From positions 124,001 through 188,000 of the forward strand of contig CACEQR010000001.1 in the NCBI GenBank assembly GCA_902561765.1: a DNA stretch of 64,000 bases, written 5' to 3'. Numbering within the stretch: the stretch's first letter is position 1; each line of letters starts with the position of its first letter. Position numbers and translations under genes: made by a program. Shown piece by piece: positions 53,625-61,774 of this stretch. The notes below the pieces were generated by a model. It was not told the DNA's origin and did not search any database. It saw only the letters and a program-made list of their open reading frames with translations. This DNA comes from an uncultured Pelagibacteraceae bacterium (GTDB lineage: Bacteria > Pseudomonadota > Alphaproteobacteria > Pelagibacterales > Pelagibacteraceae).

Positions 53625-54440
53625 TTAAAGTTTTCCATATTCAGCCCATGATCCATCATAAACTGTAGGGGAGTATGTATTATTTACTAGGGAATATGCA
53701 AGGCTTAAAACACAAGCTGTAATACCAGAACCACAAGAAAAAACTCTATTTTTTTCACTTAAATCAATTATTTCATCAAATTTTTTTGAAATTTCATTTT
53801 TATTTTTAAATGTGTTGTCATTTGAATTAATAACCTCTTTAAAGGGAAGACATAAAGAATTTGGTATAGATCCACTTCTTACGTTTTTTCTTGGATCTGG
53901 TACGATACCTTCAAATCTTTCCCTGCTCCTAGCATCAATAACTTTAAAATTATTTCTTTTTATGTTGTCATTGATTTCATTGATATTTTTAACAAGATGT
54001 TTGTTTTCTTTAGCTATATATTTTGAATTTATAATATTTGTTTTTTTATTAGTAGTTATTTTATTTTCTATTTTCCATTTTTTTAAGCCGCCATCCAAAA
54101 CACTTACCAACTCTCTTTCATGACCAAAATAAATAAAATTATACCAACCTCTGCATGAACTTAATACATCTGAGTTATCATAAATTACTATTTTATCCTC
54201 ATTTGAAATTCCTAAAGAAGATACAATTTCCTCCCATTTCTCTTTTGTTGGAAGCATATGAGGTAATTCTGTATTTTGTTCTGAGTTTTTATCTAAGTCA
54301 AAAAAAATTGCTCCTGGAATATGTTCATTAAAATATTCTTCATGTGGATTTCTATTAATATCAGGCATATGCCATGAACAGTCTATAATTTTTACATCAT
54401 CTAGATTTTTTGCTAACCAATCTGATGAAACAAGTGACAT
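53625..54440 (-). CDS. sseA: sulfurtransferase (rhodanese / mercaptopyruvate sulfurtransferase type)
   Basis: VIDARSRERFEGIVPDPRKNVRSGSIPNS, active loop VFSCGSGITACVLSLA. Confidence 0.93.
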   Translation of the reverse strand: MSLVSSDWLAKNLDDVKIIDCSWHMPDINRNPHEEYFNEHIPGAIFFDLDKNSEQNTELPHMLPTKEKWEEIVSSLGISNEDKIVIYDNSDVLSSCRGWYNFIYFGHERELVSVLDGGLKKWKIENKITTNKKTNIINSKYIAKENKHLVKNINEINDNIKRNNFKVIDARSRERFEGIVPDPRKNVRSGSIPNSLCLPFKEVINSNDNTFKNKNEISKKFDEIIDLSEKNRVFSCGSGITACVLSLAYSLVNNTYSPTVYDGSWAEYGKL

Positions 54441-54441
54441 T

Positions 54442-54885
54442 CTATCTTTTTTCTAGATATTTCTGATGATATTCCTCAGCAGTACAATAATTTTTTAATT
54501 CAGATAGTTTGGTAACTACTTTACCTGATAGTCTTGCATTTTCCTCATCAATAATTTTTTGAGCAATTTTTTTTTGTTTATCATTAAGATAAAATATTTC
54601 ACTTCTATATTGTGTCCCAAAATCAGGACCCTGAGAATTTAATGTTGTAGGATCATGAAATTCAAAAAATTTTTTGATTATTTCTTCGTACGATATAACT
54701 TTAGGATCAAATTCTAGTTTTACAGCCTCTGCATGATTTGTTGTTCCAGTACAAACCTCTCTATAATTCGTATTTGGACTATTGCCTCCACAATATCCAA
54801 CCTCTGTTCTGTAAATACCTTCCAGCTGTCCATATTTTTTTTCTGGACCCCAAAAACATCCTAAAGCTAAAACTGCTATTTCCAT
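54442..54885 (-). CDS. msrA: peptide methionine sulfoxide reductase A
   Basis: ALGCFWGPEKKY, TNYREVCTGTTNHAEAV, FGTQYRSEIFY. Confidence 0.96.
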   Translation of the reverse strand: MEIAVLALGCFWGPEKKYGQLEGIYRTEVGYCGGNSPNTNYREVCTGTTNHAEAVKLEFDPKVISYEEIIKKFFEFHDPTTLNSQGPDFGTQYRSEIFYLNDKQKKIAQKIIDEENARLSGKVVTKLSELKNYCTAEEYHQKYLEKR

Positions 54886-54919
54886 AGATTAATGCTATAA
54901 TATTAATATAATTAAATCC

Positions 54920-55801
54920 ATGTTATCTAAAAATCAATTAGGCTTTTTGTACATGGTTCTATCTGTATGTGCTTTCTCAATGATGGACGTGCTTGTAAAA
55001 TGGTCCGAAAATTACCCAGTCGGAGAAGTTCTTTTTTTCAGAGGGTTTTGTGGTGTGATACCAATACTTTTTTTAATACCAAAAGAAAATTATAAAAATT
55101 TTTATAAAACAGATAGACCCAAACTCCATTTTGCTAGGTGTGCAGCTGGACTTATGGCAATAGTATCTATATTTATTGCACTAAGAAACTTACCTTTAGC
55201 AACTGTAGTAAGTATTTCTTTTGCAGCACCAATATTTGCAACAATAATGTCTATATATTTCTTATCAGAAAAAATTGGTAAATATCGATGGTTGGCAGTC
55301 TTTATTGGATTTATTGGAGTAATAATTATTGCTCAACCTGGAATTTCATCTTTAAATTTTAACTATATTTATCCAATAATTTTTTGCTTAGGAATGTCTT
55401 ATGTTGCTATTGCAATAAGACAGTTATCTACATCTGAACCTATTTGGCTCATTTCATTGTATTTTTCATTATCAATCTCGATTTTAGGTTTATTAACCGT
55501 TCCATTTGGGTGGGTAATGCCAACATTTATTGATTTTTTATTATTGTGCCTCATCGGTTTACTGGGTGGTGTTGCAAATTTACTTTTAGGTCAATCATAT
55601 AAACTTTCAGAAGTTTCTTTAGTTTCTCCATTAAAATATTTAAGTCTAGTTTTTGCTATTTTCTTTGGTTATTTCGTTTGGAATGAAGTACCGTCATATA
55701 AAACCTTGATTGGAGCTGCATTAGTAATTTTATCTTCAATAATAATATTTAGAAGAGAAATATATTTAAAAAAACCAAACCTAATTTTTAAAAGTGAGTA
55801 A
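54920..55801 (+). CDS. EamA/DMT-superfamily transporter
   Basis: 10-TM pattern; FSMMDVLVKWSENYPVGEVLFFRGFCG, EVSLVSPLKYLSLVFAIFFGYFVWNE. Confidence 0.9.
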   Translation: MLSKNQLGFLYMVLSVCAFSMMDVLVKWSENYPVGEVLFFRGFCGVIPILFLIPKENYKNFYKTDRPKLHFARCAAGLMAIVSIFIALRNLPLATVVSISFAAPIFATIMSIYFLSEKIGKYRWLAVFIGFIGVIIIAQPGISSLNFNYIYPIIFCLGMSYVAIAIRQLSTSEPIWLISLYFSLSISILGLLTVPFGWVMPTFIDFLLLCLIGLLGGVANLLLGQSYKLSEVSLVSPLKYLSLVFAIFFGYFVWNEVPSYKTLIGAALVILSSIIIFRREIYLKKPNLIFKSE

Positions 55802-56417
55802 GCAACCAAAATACTGGTCGAAGGCAACAAAGTATCTTTCAAAAGATAAAGTAATGAAGAAGCTTATAGATAAGTATAAAGATAAAACATTAACTACTAG
55901 AAAAAATATTTTCTTATCATTATGTAAGAGTATTATTGGACAACAAATTAGCGTTGCTGCAGCTAATTCAGTTTTTTTAAAATTTAAAAAAGAGTGCAGA
56001 GGAAAAATAAAACCAAAAGTTGTTAACTCAATTACTACAGGTAAATTAAAAAGATGTGGTTTAAGTAGACAAAAAGTTAGAGGCATAAAAGAGTTGGCAA
56101 AAAAATTTGTGAATAAAACTTTTAATCCAAGAATTATAAAAAAAATGGATGATGAGGAGGCAATAATTTATTTATCCGAATTAAGACAAATAGGTAGATG
56201 GTCTGCTGAAATGATATTACTATTCACTTACAATAGATCCAACATATGGCCTGTTCAAGATATTGGTTTACTTAGAGCAATTTCAAATAACTATAAAAAA
56301 AGCTACTTACCTCCTAAGAGTTTCGTAAATCGGTTAAAAACTCGTTTTTCTCCTTATTGCTCTGTTGCTACTTGGTATTTATGGCGCTCTATAGATGACG
56401 AGCCCATACAATATTAG
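55794..56417 (+). CDS. DNA-3-methyladenine glycosylase II-like (AlkA family)
   Basis: SIIGQQISVAAANSV, LRQIGRWSAEMILLF, WPVQDIGLLRAI; GTG start. Confidence 0.9.
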   Translation: MSKQPKYWSKATKYLSKDKVMKKLIDKYKDKTLTTRKNIFLSLCKSIIGQQISVAAANSVFLKFKKECRGKIKPKVVNSITTGKLKRCGLSRQKVRGIKELAKKFVNKTFNPRIIKKMDDEEAIIYLSELRQIGRWSAEMILLFTYNRSNIWPVQDIGLLRAISNNYKKSYLPPKSFVNRLKTRFSPYCSVATWYLWRSIDDEPIQY

Positions 56418-56701
56418 ATACCCTCAACAATTGAATGATGTCTAATGACGTGGCCTTTGAGAATATTATGAGCTTCCTGGTAGTCTGGTGAGTCGTAACA
56501 TTTAATTGCTGTATCGTAGTCAGGAAATTCAGCGATAACTATTCTAGGAGAGTTTATCCCATCATTAGTTCTATTTTTTCCACCTCTAGCTATAAATTTA
56601 CCAGAAAACTTTTCCACTGCTGGCCTCGCTTTCAAAGCATACTCCTTCTGTTTTTCTTCATTATCAATTTTTTCGTATATACATACCCAGTAACCCTTCA
56701 T
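56414..56701 (-). CDS. DUF1330 family protein
   Basis: GKFIARGGKNRT..., RIVIAEFPDYDTAIKCYDSPDYQEA. Confidence 0.9.
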   Translation of the reverse strand: MKGYWVCIYEKIDNEEKQKEYALKARPAVEKFSGKFIARGGKNRTNDGINSPRIVIAEFPDYDTAIKCYDSPDYQEAHNILKGHVIRHHSIVEGI

Positions 56702-56745
56702 ATTTCTCCTTTTTTTAATTTTTTATTTATGATACCAAATTTGAT

Positions 56746-57069
56746 GTGAAAAGATTATTTTTAAATTTCTTTAAAGTATTATTTTTTTTAATATTTATAA
56801 AAACTGCCCATTCCAATGCTGATGAAATATATAATTTAGGAAAAAAAGTATTTCTTGAAGCTGGCAATTGTGCAGCATGTCATATGCTCGCAGATGCAGA
56901 ATCAAATGCAATGGTTGGTCCAAATTTAAATGAAATCAGGCCTGACATTCAAAGAATTATAATGACAGTTAGAAACGGTATAGGAGTAATGCCTGCAATG
57001 GAGGGTGTACTAACTGATCAGGAAATAGAAGCGGTTGCTCACTATGTTTCTATAGCTGCGGAACAATAA
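56746..57069 (+). CDS. small secreted class I c-type cytochrome
   Basis: Signal peptide, heme motif NCAACH, candidate axial Met in VMPAMEGVLTDQEIEAVAHYVS; GTG start. Confidence 0.9.
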   Translation: MKRLFLNFFKVLFFLIFIKTAHSNADEIYNLGKKVFLEAGNCAACHMLADAESNAMVGPNLNEIRPDIQRIIMTVRNGIGVMPAMEGVLTDQEIEAVAHYVSIAAEQ

Positions 57070-57075
57070 TAAAAT

Positions 57076-57975
57076 TTAACTATAATTTTTTATCCAATGT
57101 TTAGCTATGTCTACTCTTTTGCAGATCCAAATATCCTTAAATTTTGTGATGTAATTTAAAAATTTTTTAAGAGACTGTATTCTACCAGGTCTTCCAATTA
57201 GTCTACAATGTAATCCAACCGACATCATCTTTGGTGAAGTTTTTCCTTCCTCATAAAGAGCATCGAAACTATCTTTTAAATAATTATAAAATTGTTCACC
57301 TGAATTAAATCCTTGATTGGTTGCAAATCTCATATCATTGTTATCAAGTGTGTAAGGAACCATTAACTGTTTCTTATTGCCTTTTTTTATCCAATAAGGA
57401 AGATCATCACTGTATGTATCGCTGCAGTATAAAAAACTACCATTATCAATTACTAAATCTAAAGTATTTGCACTACACCTACCGGTGTACCAACCGGCAG
57501 GTTGGGTGCCAAAAATCTTTTTTATAGATTTTACAGCGAGTTTCATATCACTCTTTTCTTTTTTCTTTGATACATTTTGATAATCAATCCATCTCCAACC
57601 ATGACTAGCAACTTCATAATTTGCTTTTTTTATAGCCGAACAAACTTCTTTATTTCTTTCTAATGCCATACCAACTCCAAAAATAGTAAGTGGAATTTTT
57701 TTTTTATTAAATAGGTCATAAATTCTCCAAAATCCTCTTCTTGATCCATATTCATAAATTGACTCCATATTAAAGTGTCGTCCTTTAATCGGTTTTGCTC
57801 CTATAATTTCTGATAAAAACACTTCTGAAGTTTTATCACCATGAAGAGTACAATTCTCTGCTCCCTCTTCATAATTAAGAACAAATTGTAGAGCTAACTT
57901 AGCATTCCCCGGCCACTTTACGTTAACTTTTTTGGAACCATATCCCACCAAATCTCTTGGATATTTTTTTTTCAT
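57076..57975 (-). CDS. puuE: allantoinase PuuE (polysaccharide deacetylase family)
   Basis: YPRDLVGYG, QFVLNYEEGAENCTLHGDKTSEVFLSEI, GWYTGRCSANT. Confidence 0.95.
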   Translation of the reverse strand: MKKKYPRDLVGYGSKKVNVKWPGNAKLALQFVLNYEEGAENCTLHGDKTSEVFLSEIIGAKPIKGRHFNMESIYEYGSRRGFWRIYDLFNKKKIPLTIFGVGMALERNKEVCSAIKKANYEVASHGWRWIDYQNVSKKKEKSDMKLAVKSIKKIFGTQPAGWYTGRCSANTLDLVIDNGSFLYCSDTYSDDLPYWIKKGNKKQLMVPYTLDNNDMRFATNQGFNSGEQFYNYLKDSFDALYEEGKTSPKMMSVGLHCRLIGRPGRIQSLKKFLNYITKFKDIWICKRVDIAKHWIKNYS

Positions 57976-58463
57976 TTTTTTAAAATAATTTTATCTTTTT
58001 TAAATTTATAAATGACAAGATTGTTTCCTATTCCCTTTCTATCAACAACTAAAAAATTCATATTTTTCATAGAGATAAGTGGAAAGTGCCAAATACCAGC
58101 ATTGTAATTAACTCCGGTTTGTTTAGGGACTACAAAGGATTGTATTTTATTTATATTTGGTCTATCTCCCCTTGGTGCTACAAATACTAAAAATTTTTCA
58201 TCTTCCATTGGTATAAAAGCTTGGCTTCCTAAAGGATGCTTTTCCATCATATCAATTTTCATAGGAAACCTCCTTTTTTTCGCTTTAAAAACACTAACAA
58301 TTGCCTTTCCCTTTTTTTTAGAGGTATCTATATTTATTAAGTTATCAAATCTTTGTGCGTACCCATTATTAATATTTATTGGATTTTTTTTAGACGTATC
58401 TATTAATTGACCAAATTTAGAAAAATTTTTTTTACTTATTTTTTTTGCTCTTATTATTTTCAT
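57972..58463 (-). CDS. allA: ureidoglycolate lyase
   Basis: NNGYAQRFDNL, MEKHPLGSQAFIPM, NYNAGIWHFPLI; operon context. Confidence 0.92.
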   Translation of the reverse strand: MKIIRAKKISKKNFSKFGQLIDTSKKNPININNGYAQRFDNLINIDTSKKKGKAIVSVFKAKKRRFPMKIDMMEKHPLGSQAFIPMEDEKFLVFVAPRGDRPNINKIQSFVVPKQTGVNYNAGIWHFPLISMKNMNFLVVDRKGIGNNLVIYKFKKDKIILKK

Positions 58464-59446
58464 TTTACAAAATTTCCAAATGCTCTTATTCTTGAAATTC
58501 CACCATCTGGATAGATATTTATTCTAAGATAATTTTCCTTACTTCTTCTAATTAAGAATTTTTTAAAAATATGTTTTTTGTGAGCTGATAGTTTTGACTT
58601 ATTTAAAATAAACTTCCAATTTTTTGAGTTATTGACTATTAATTTATTAGACAGATCCTTAGTAATACTTGCAGTTTGAATTGAACAACTATCGGGATAG
58701 TTTCCTTTAAAATGATGCGTATCTATCTCTAATTTTTTTATTAATCCTGGTTTTCCAAATTTTATTATAAGCCAATCAAAGTTTTTTCCTCTACTTCTCC
58801 TTGTTTCCCAACCATCTCCCATATTTTTTCCTTTACCAGGTGCTATGATATTTTCAGCTCTGCCAAAATGTTCATTATTACAACCAATAATTGTAGCACC
58901 ATTTAAAACAGAGGTAAGGTTGATAGTTTTATTACTTAAAGAGTTTTTTTCCATTTCAATTTTTCCATAAAGCCTTAGTCTTGCAACTCCACCATCTGGA
59001 AAAATATTTAGTCTTATATAATTAAACACTGTTTTTTTTTTTGATTTGAAGCTATGATTTCTACTTGGCCCAAGTTTTTTTTTGCTCAATAAAGAAATCC
59101 ATTTTGTTTTCTTGTTAGGTTTAGTTTTACTAAAGCAACCCTCTAAAGAGGCATGGGTGGGTTGGTTTCCATTGAAGTGTGTTGTATCAATGTCTATATC
59201 AAATATCTTTCCAGGTTTACCAAGTTTTAAAATTAAATAATCAAAACCTTTTGATCTTCTTCTCCTTGTTTCCCAACCATCCATCCATTTTCCATGTTTG
59301 TCAAATAATCCATCTTTAAAAACTGGAGGATCCATGTTTAATATTCTATGAGCAGCAGCAAAAAAATCGTCAGTCTTAAATATAATTTTAGATCCAATTC
59401 TTGGATCTGCTAAATTAATCATTTTTGCACTTATAAATTTTTTCAT
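58460..59446 (-). CDS. alc: allantoicase
   Basis: Two tandem allantoicase domains with repeated GWETRRSRGKNFDWLIIKFGKPG / DTHHFKGNYPDSCS motifs. Confidence 0.95.
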   Translation of the reverse strand: MKKFISAKMINLADPRIGSKIIFKTDDFFAAAHRILNMDPPVFKDGLFDKHGKWMDGWETRRRRSKGFDYLILKLGKPGKIFDIDIDTTHFNGNQPTHASLEGCFSKTKPNKKTKWISLLSKKKLGPSRNHSFKSKKKTVFNYIRLNIFPDGGVARLRLYGKIEMEKNSLSNKTINLTSVLNGATIIGCNNEHFGRAENIIAPGKGKNMGDGWETRRSRGKNFDWLIIKFGKPGLIKKLEIDTHHFKGNYPDSCSIQTASITKDLSNKLIVNNSKNWKFILNKSKLSAHKKHIFKKFLIRRSKENYLRINIYPDGGISRIRAFGNFVK

Positions 59447-59940
59447 TTTTTATTTATTTCATTCAAACGAAAGGTTGCGATTTTTTTTACTTGTTTTTTT
59501 GCTTCAAGAAATTCACTTTCTATATCACTTTGTATTCTTTGTCTAAAATTACTCAAAATTTCATTTTTATCTTTACCTTTTACGGCAATTATAAATGGAA
59601 AATTAAATTTTTTTTTATACTCTGAATTTAATTTTTTAAATTCCTCATATTCATCATTAGAACATTGATTTAATTTTGCAGAAGCTTGTTCAGATATAGA
59701 CTCAGAAGTCATTTTTTTTGCTACAGCAAGCTCTGGATGTGCATTTAAAATCTCTAAAATTTTATTTTTTTCGTAATTTTCATAAATTTCGAGCATTTTA
59801 AATACAATATCTTCAAAGTTTTTAAATGGTTTTGAATCAAAAGCTTCCTCAGCAACTGATTCAGTTTTTTCAAAAACATTACCAAATACAAACAAAAAAT
59901 CAGACTTGTTAAGATCGTTAATGTTATCTATTGTTCTCAT
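59443..59940 (-). CDS. uraD: OHCU decarboxylase
   Basis: ILNAHPELAVAKKMTSESISEQASAKL, NSEYKKKFNFPFIIAVKGKDKNEIL. Confidence 0.95.
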   Translation of the reverse strand: MRTIDNINDLNKSDFLFVFGNVFEKTESVAEEAFDSKPFKNFEDIVFKMLEIYENYEKNKILEILNAHPELAVAKKMTSESISEQASAKLNQCSNDEYEEFKKLNSEYKKKFNFPFIIAVKGKDKNEILSNFRQRIQSDIESEFLEAKKQVKKIATFRLNEINKK

Positions 59941-59986
59941 ATTACTTTAAATAATTAAGTTTGAAATTAAATGATACTATAATTTT

Positions 59987-60337
59987 ATGACAAAGCTCAC
60001 AACTCATGTTTTAGATGTATATTCGGGGAAACCAGGCAATGGAATTTTAGTAGAATTATTTTATATAAATGATTCAGAAAGAAAAAAAATAACTTCAGTA
60101 AAACTTAACAAAGATGGTAGGGCAGACTCTCCTCTTGCAGAAGGAGAAAATTTTGCAAAGGGCAAATATGAACTAGTTTTTTATATAGGTGATTATTTTA
60201 AAAATATATCATCAGTAAGTGATATACCATTCCTAGATGATGTAATTATCAGATTTGGGATTTCAGATCCGTTACAGCATTACCATGTACCTTTGTTAGT
60301 CTCGCCTTGGAGCTATTCTACTTATAGAGGTAGTTAA
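59987..60337 (+). CDS. hiuH: 5-hydroxyisourate hydrolase (transthyretin-like)
   Basis: LTTHVLDVYSGKPGNGI, C-terminal HYHVPLLVSPWSYSTYRGS. Confidence 0.97.
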   Translation: MTKLTTHVLDVYSGKPGNGILVELFYINDSERKKITSVKLNKDGRADSPLAEGENFAKGKYELVFYIGDYFKNISSVSDIPFLDDVIIRFGISDPLQHYHVPLLVSPWSYSTYRGS

Positions 60338-61774
60338 GTGATATCAAGTTCTGTTAAATTTTTATTAAATGATAAGCTTGTAGAAATCAAAAATCCCGAT
60401 CCAAATCAAACATTACTTAATTATATTAGAAGTGATTTAAAAAAAACTGGGACTAAAGAGGGCTGCTCAGAGGGCGGTTGTGGTGCTTGCACAATTGTTT
60501 TGGGAGAATTAGTTGATAATAAAATTGTATATAAAGCAATTAATTCTTGTATTTCATTTGTTCCATCATTGAATGGTAAGCAACTTCTAATTGTTGAGGA
60601 TTTAGTTTCTCAAAATGGAAAACTCCACCCAGTTCAGGATGCAATGATAAAATATCATGGTTCTCAATGTGGATTCTGTACACCAGGATTTGTTATGTCT
60701 TTATTTTCAATGTTTAAAAATAATAAAAGTCTCAATAATGAATTAATAACAGATTCTATATCTGGTAATTTATGTCGTTGTACTGGATATAGACCTATAA
60801 TTGATGCTGCTAAAAGTTTAAATAAGATAAATAAGAATGATCAATTTACTAAAAATAAATATAAGGTTATTCAGCAATTAAAAAGAATTAAACCAAAAAA
60901 TATTTATATTAAAAAAGATGATAAAATTTATTTTTCACCAAAAAATATTAAAGATTTAAAAGATATTATTAAAAAACACTCTAATTTTAGTTTTCTTGCT
61001 GGTGGAACTGATTTATCTTTAAAAGTTACAAAAGAAAGAAAAGAAATCCCATTTATAATTGATTTAAAAGAAATTAATGAATTAGATTTTATCAAAACAA
61101 ATAAAAATTATTTAGAGATTGGTGCCGCTACACCTTTAATAAAATTTGAAAAAGAAATTAAAAAATATTATCCAGATTTTTATTTGATTCTAAAAAGATA
61201 TGGCTCTGTACAAATTCGAAATGTTGGAACTATAGGTGGCAATATTGCAACGGCATCCCCAATTGGTGACTCATTGCCAATTTTATTATCTTTAAATGCA
61301 GAGGTTTTAATTGAAAGTGTTAATAAAAGAAGAGTTTTGCCTTTAAATAATTTTTTCCTTGATTACAGAAAAACTAAATTAAAAAAGAATGAATTTATTC
61401 ATTCAATAAAAATACCACTATTTAAGAAAAATATTTTTAAGGCATTTAAAATATCAAAAAGATTTGATGATGATATCTCATCAGTTTGTGGATCCTTTAA
61501 TTTTGAAATTAATAATAATAAAATTACAAAGGCTTATATTGCATATGGAGGTATGGCTGCAGTGCCAAAAAGAGCTAAATCATGTGAAAAAATTCTTAAA
61601 AATAAGCCTCTTAATATCAATACTTTTGATCAAGCAAAAAATTATTTAGAAAAAGATTTAAGCCCTATTGGAGACATGAGAGCTAGCAAAGAATACAGGT
61701 TAGAGATTGCAAAAAATTTATTGATGAAATGTTTTATAGAAATAAATTCTAATAAATTATCAAGAGTAAATTAA
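60338..61774 (+). CDS. xdhA: xanthine dehydrogenase small subunit (2Fe-2S and FAD domains)
   Basis: GCSEGGCGACTIV, CGFCTPGFVMSL, NLCRCTGYRPI, FLAGGTDL, VGTIGGNIATASPIGDS; GTG start. Confidence 0.95.
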   Translation: MISSSVKFLLNDKLVEIKNPDPNQTLLNYIRSDLKKTGTKEGCSEGGCGACTIVLGELVDNKIVYKAINSCISFVPSLNGKQLLIVEDLVSQNGKLHPVQDAMIKYHGSQCGFCTPGFVMSLFSMFKNNKSLNNELITDSISGNLCRCTGYRPIIDAAKSLNKINKNDQFTKNKYKVIQQLKRIKPKNIYIKKDDKIYFSPKNIKDLKDIIKKHSNFSFLAGGTDLSLKVTKERKEIPFIIDLKEINELDFIKTNKNYLEIGAATPLIKFEKEIKKYYPDFYLILKRYGSVQIRNVGTIGGNIATASPIGDSLPILLSLNAEVLIESVNKRRVLPLNNFFLDYRKTKLKKNEFIHSIKIPLFKKNIFKAFKISKRFDDDISSVCGSFNFEINNNKITKAYIAYGGMAAVPKRAKSCEKILKNKPLNINTFDQAKNYLEKDLSPIGDMRASKEYRLEIAKNLLMKCFIEINSNKLSRVN

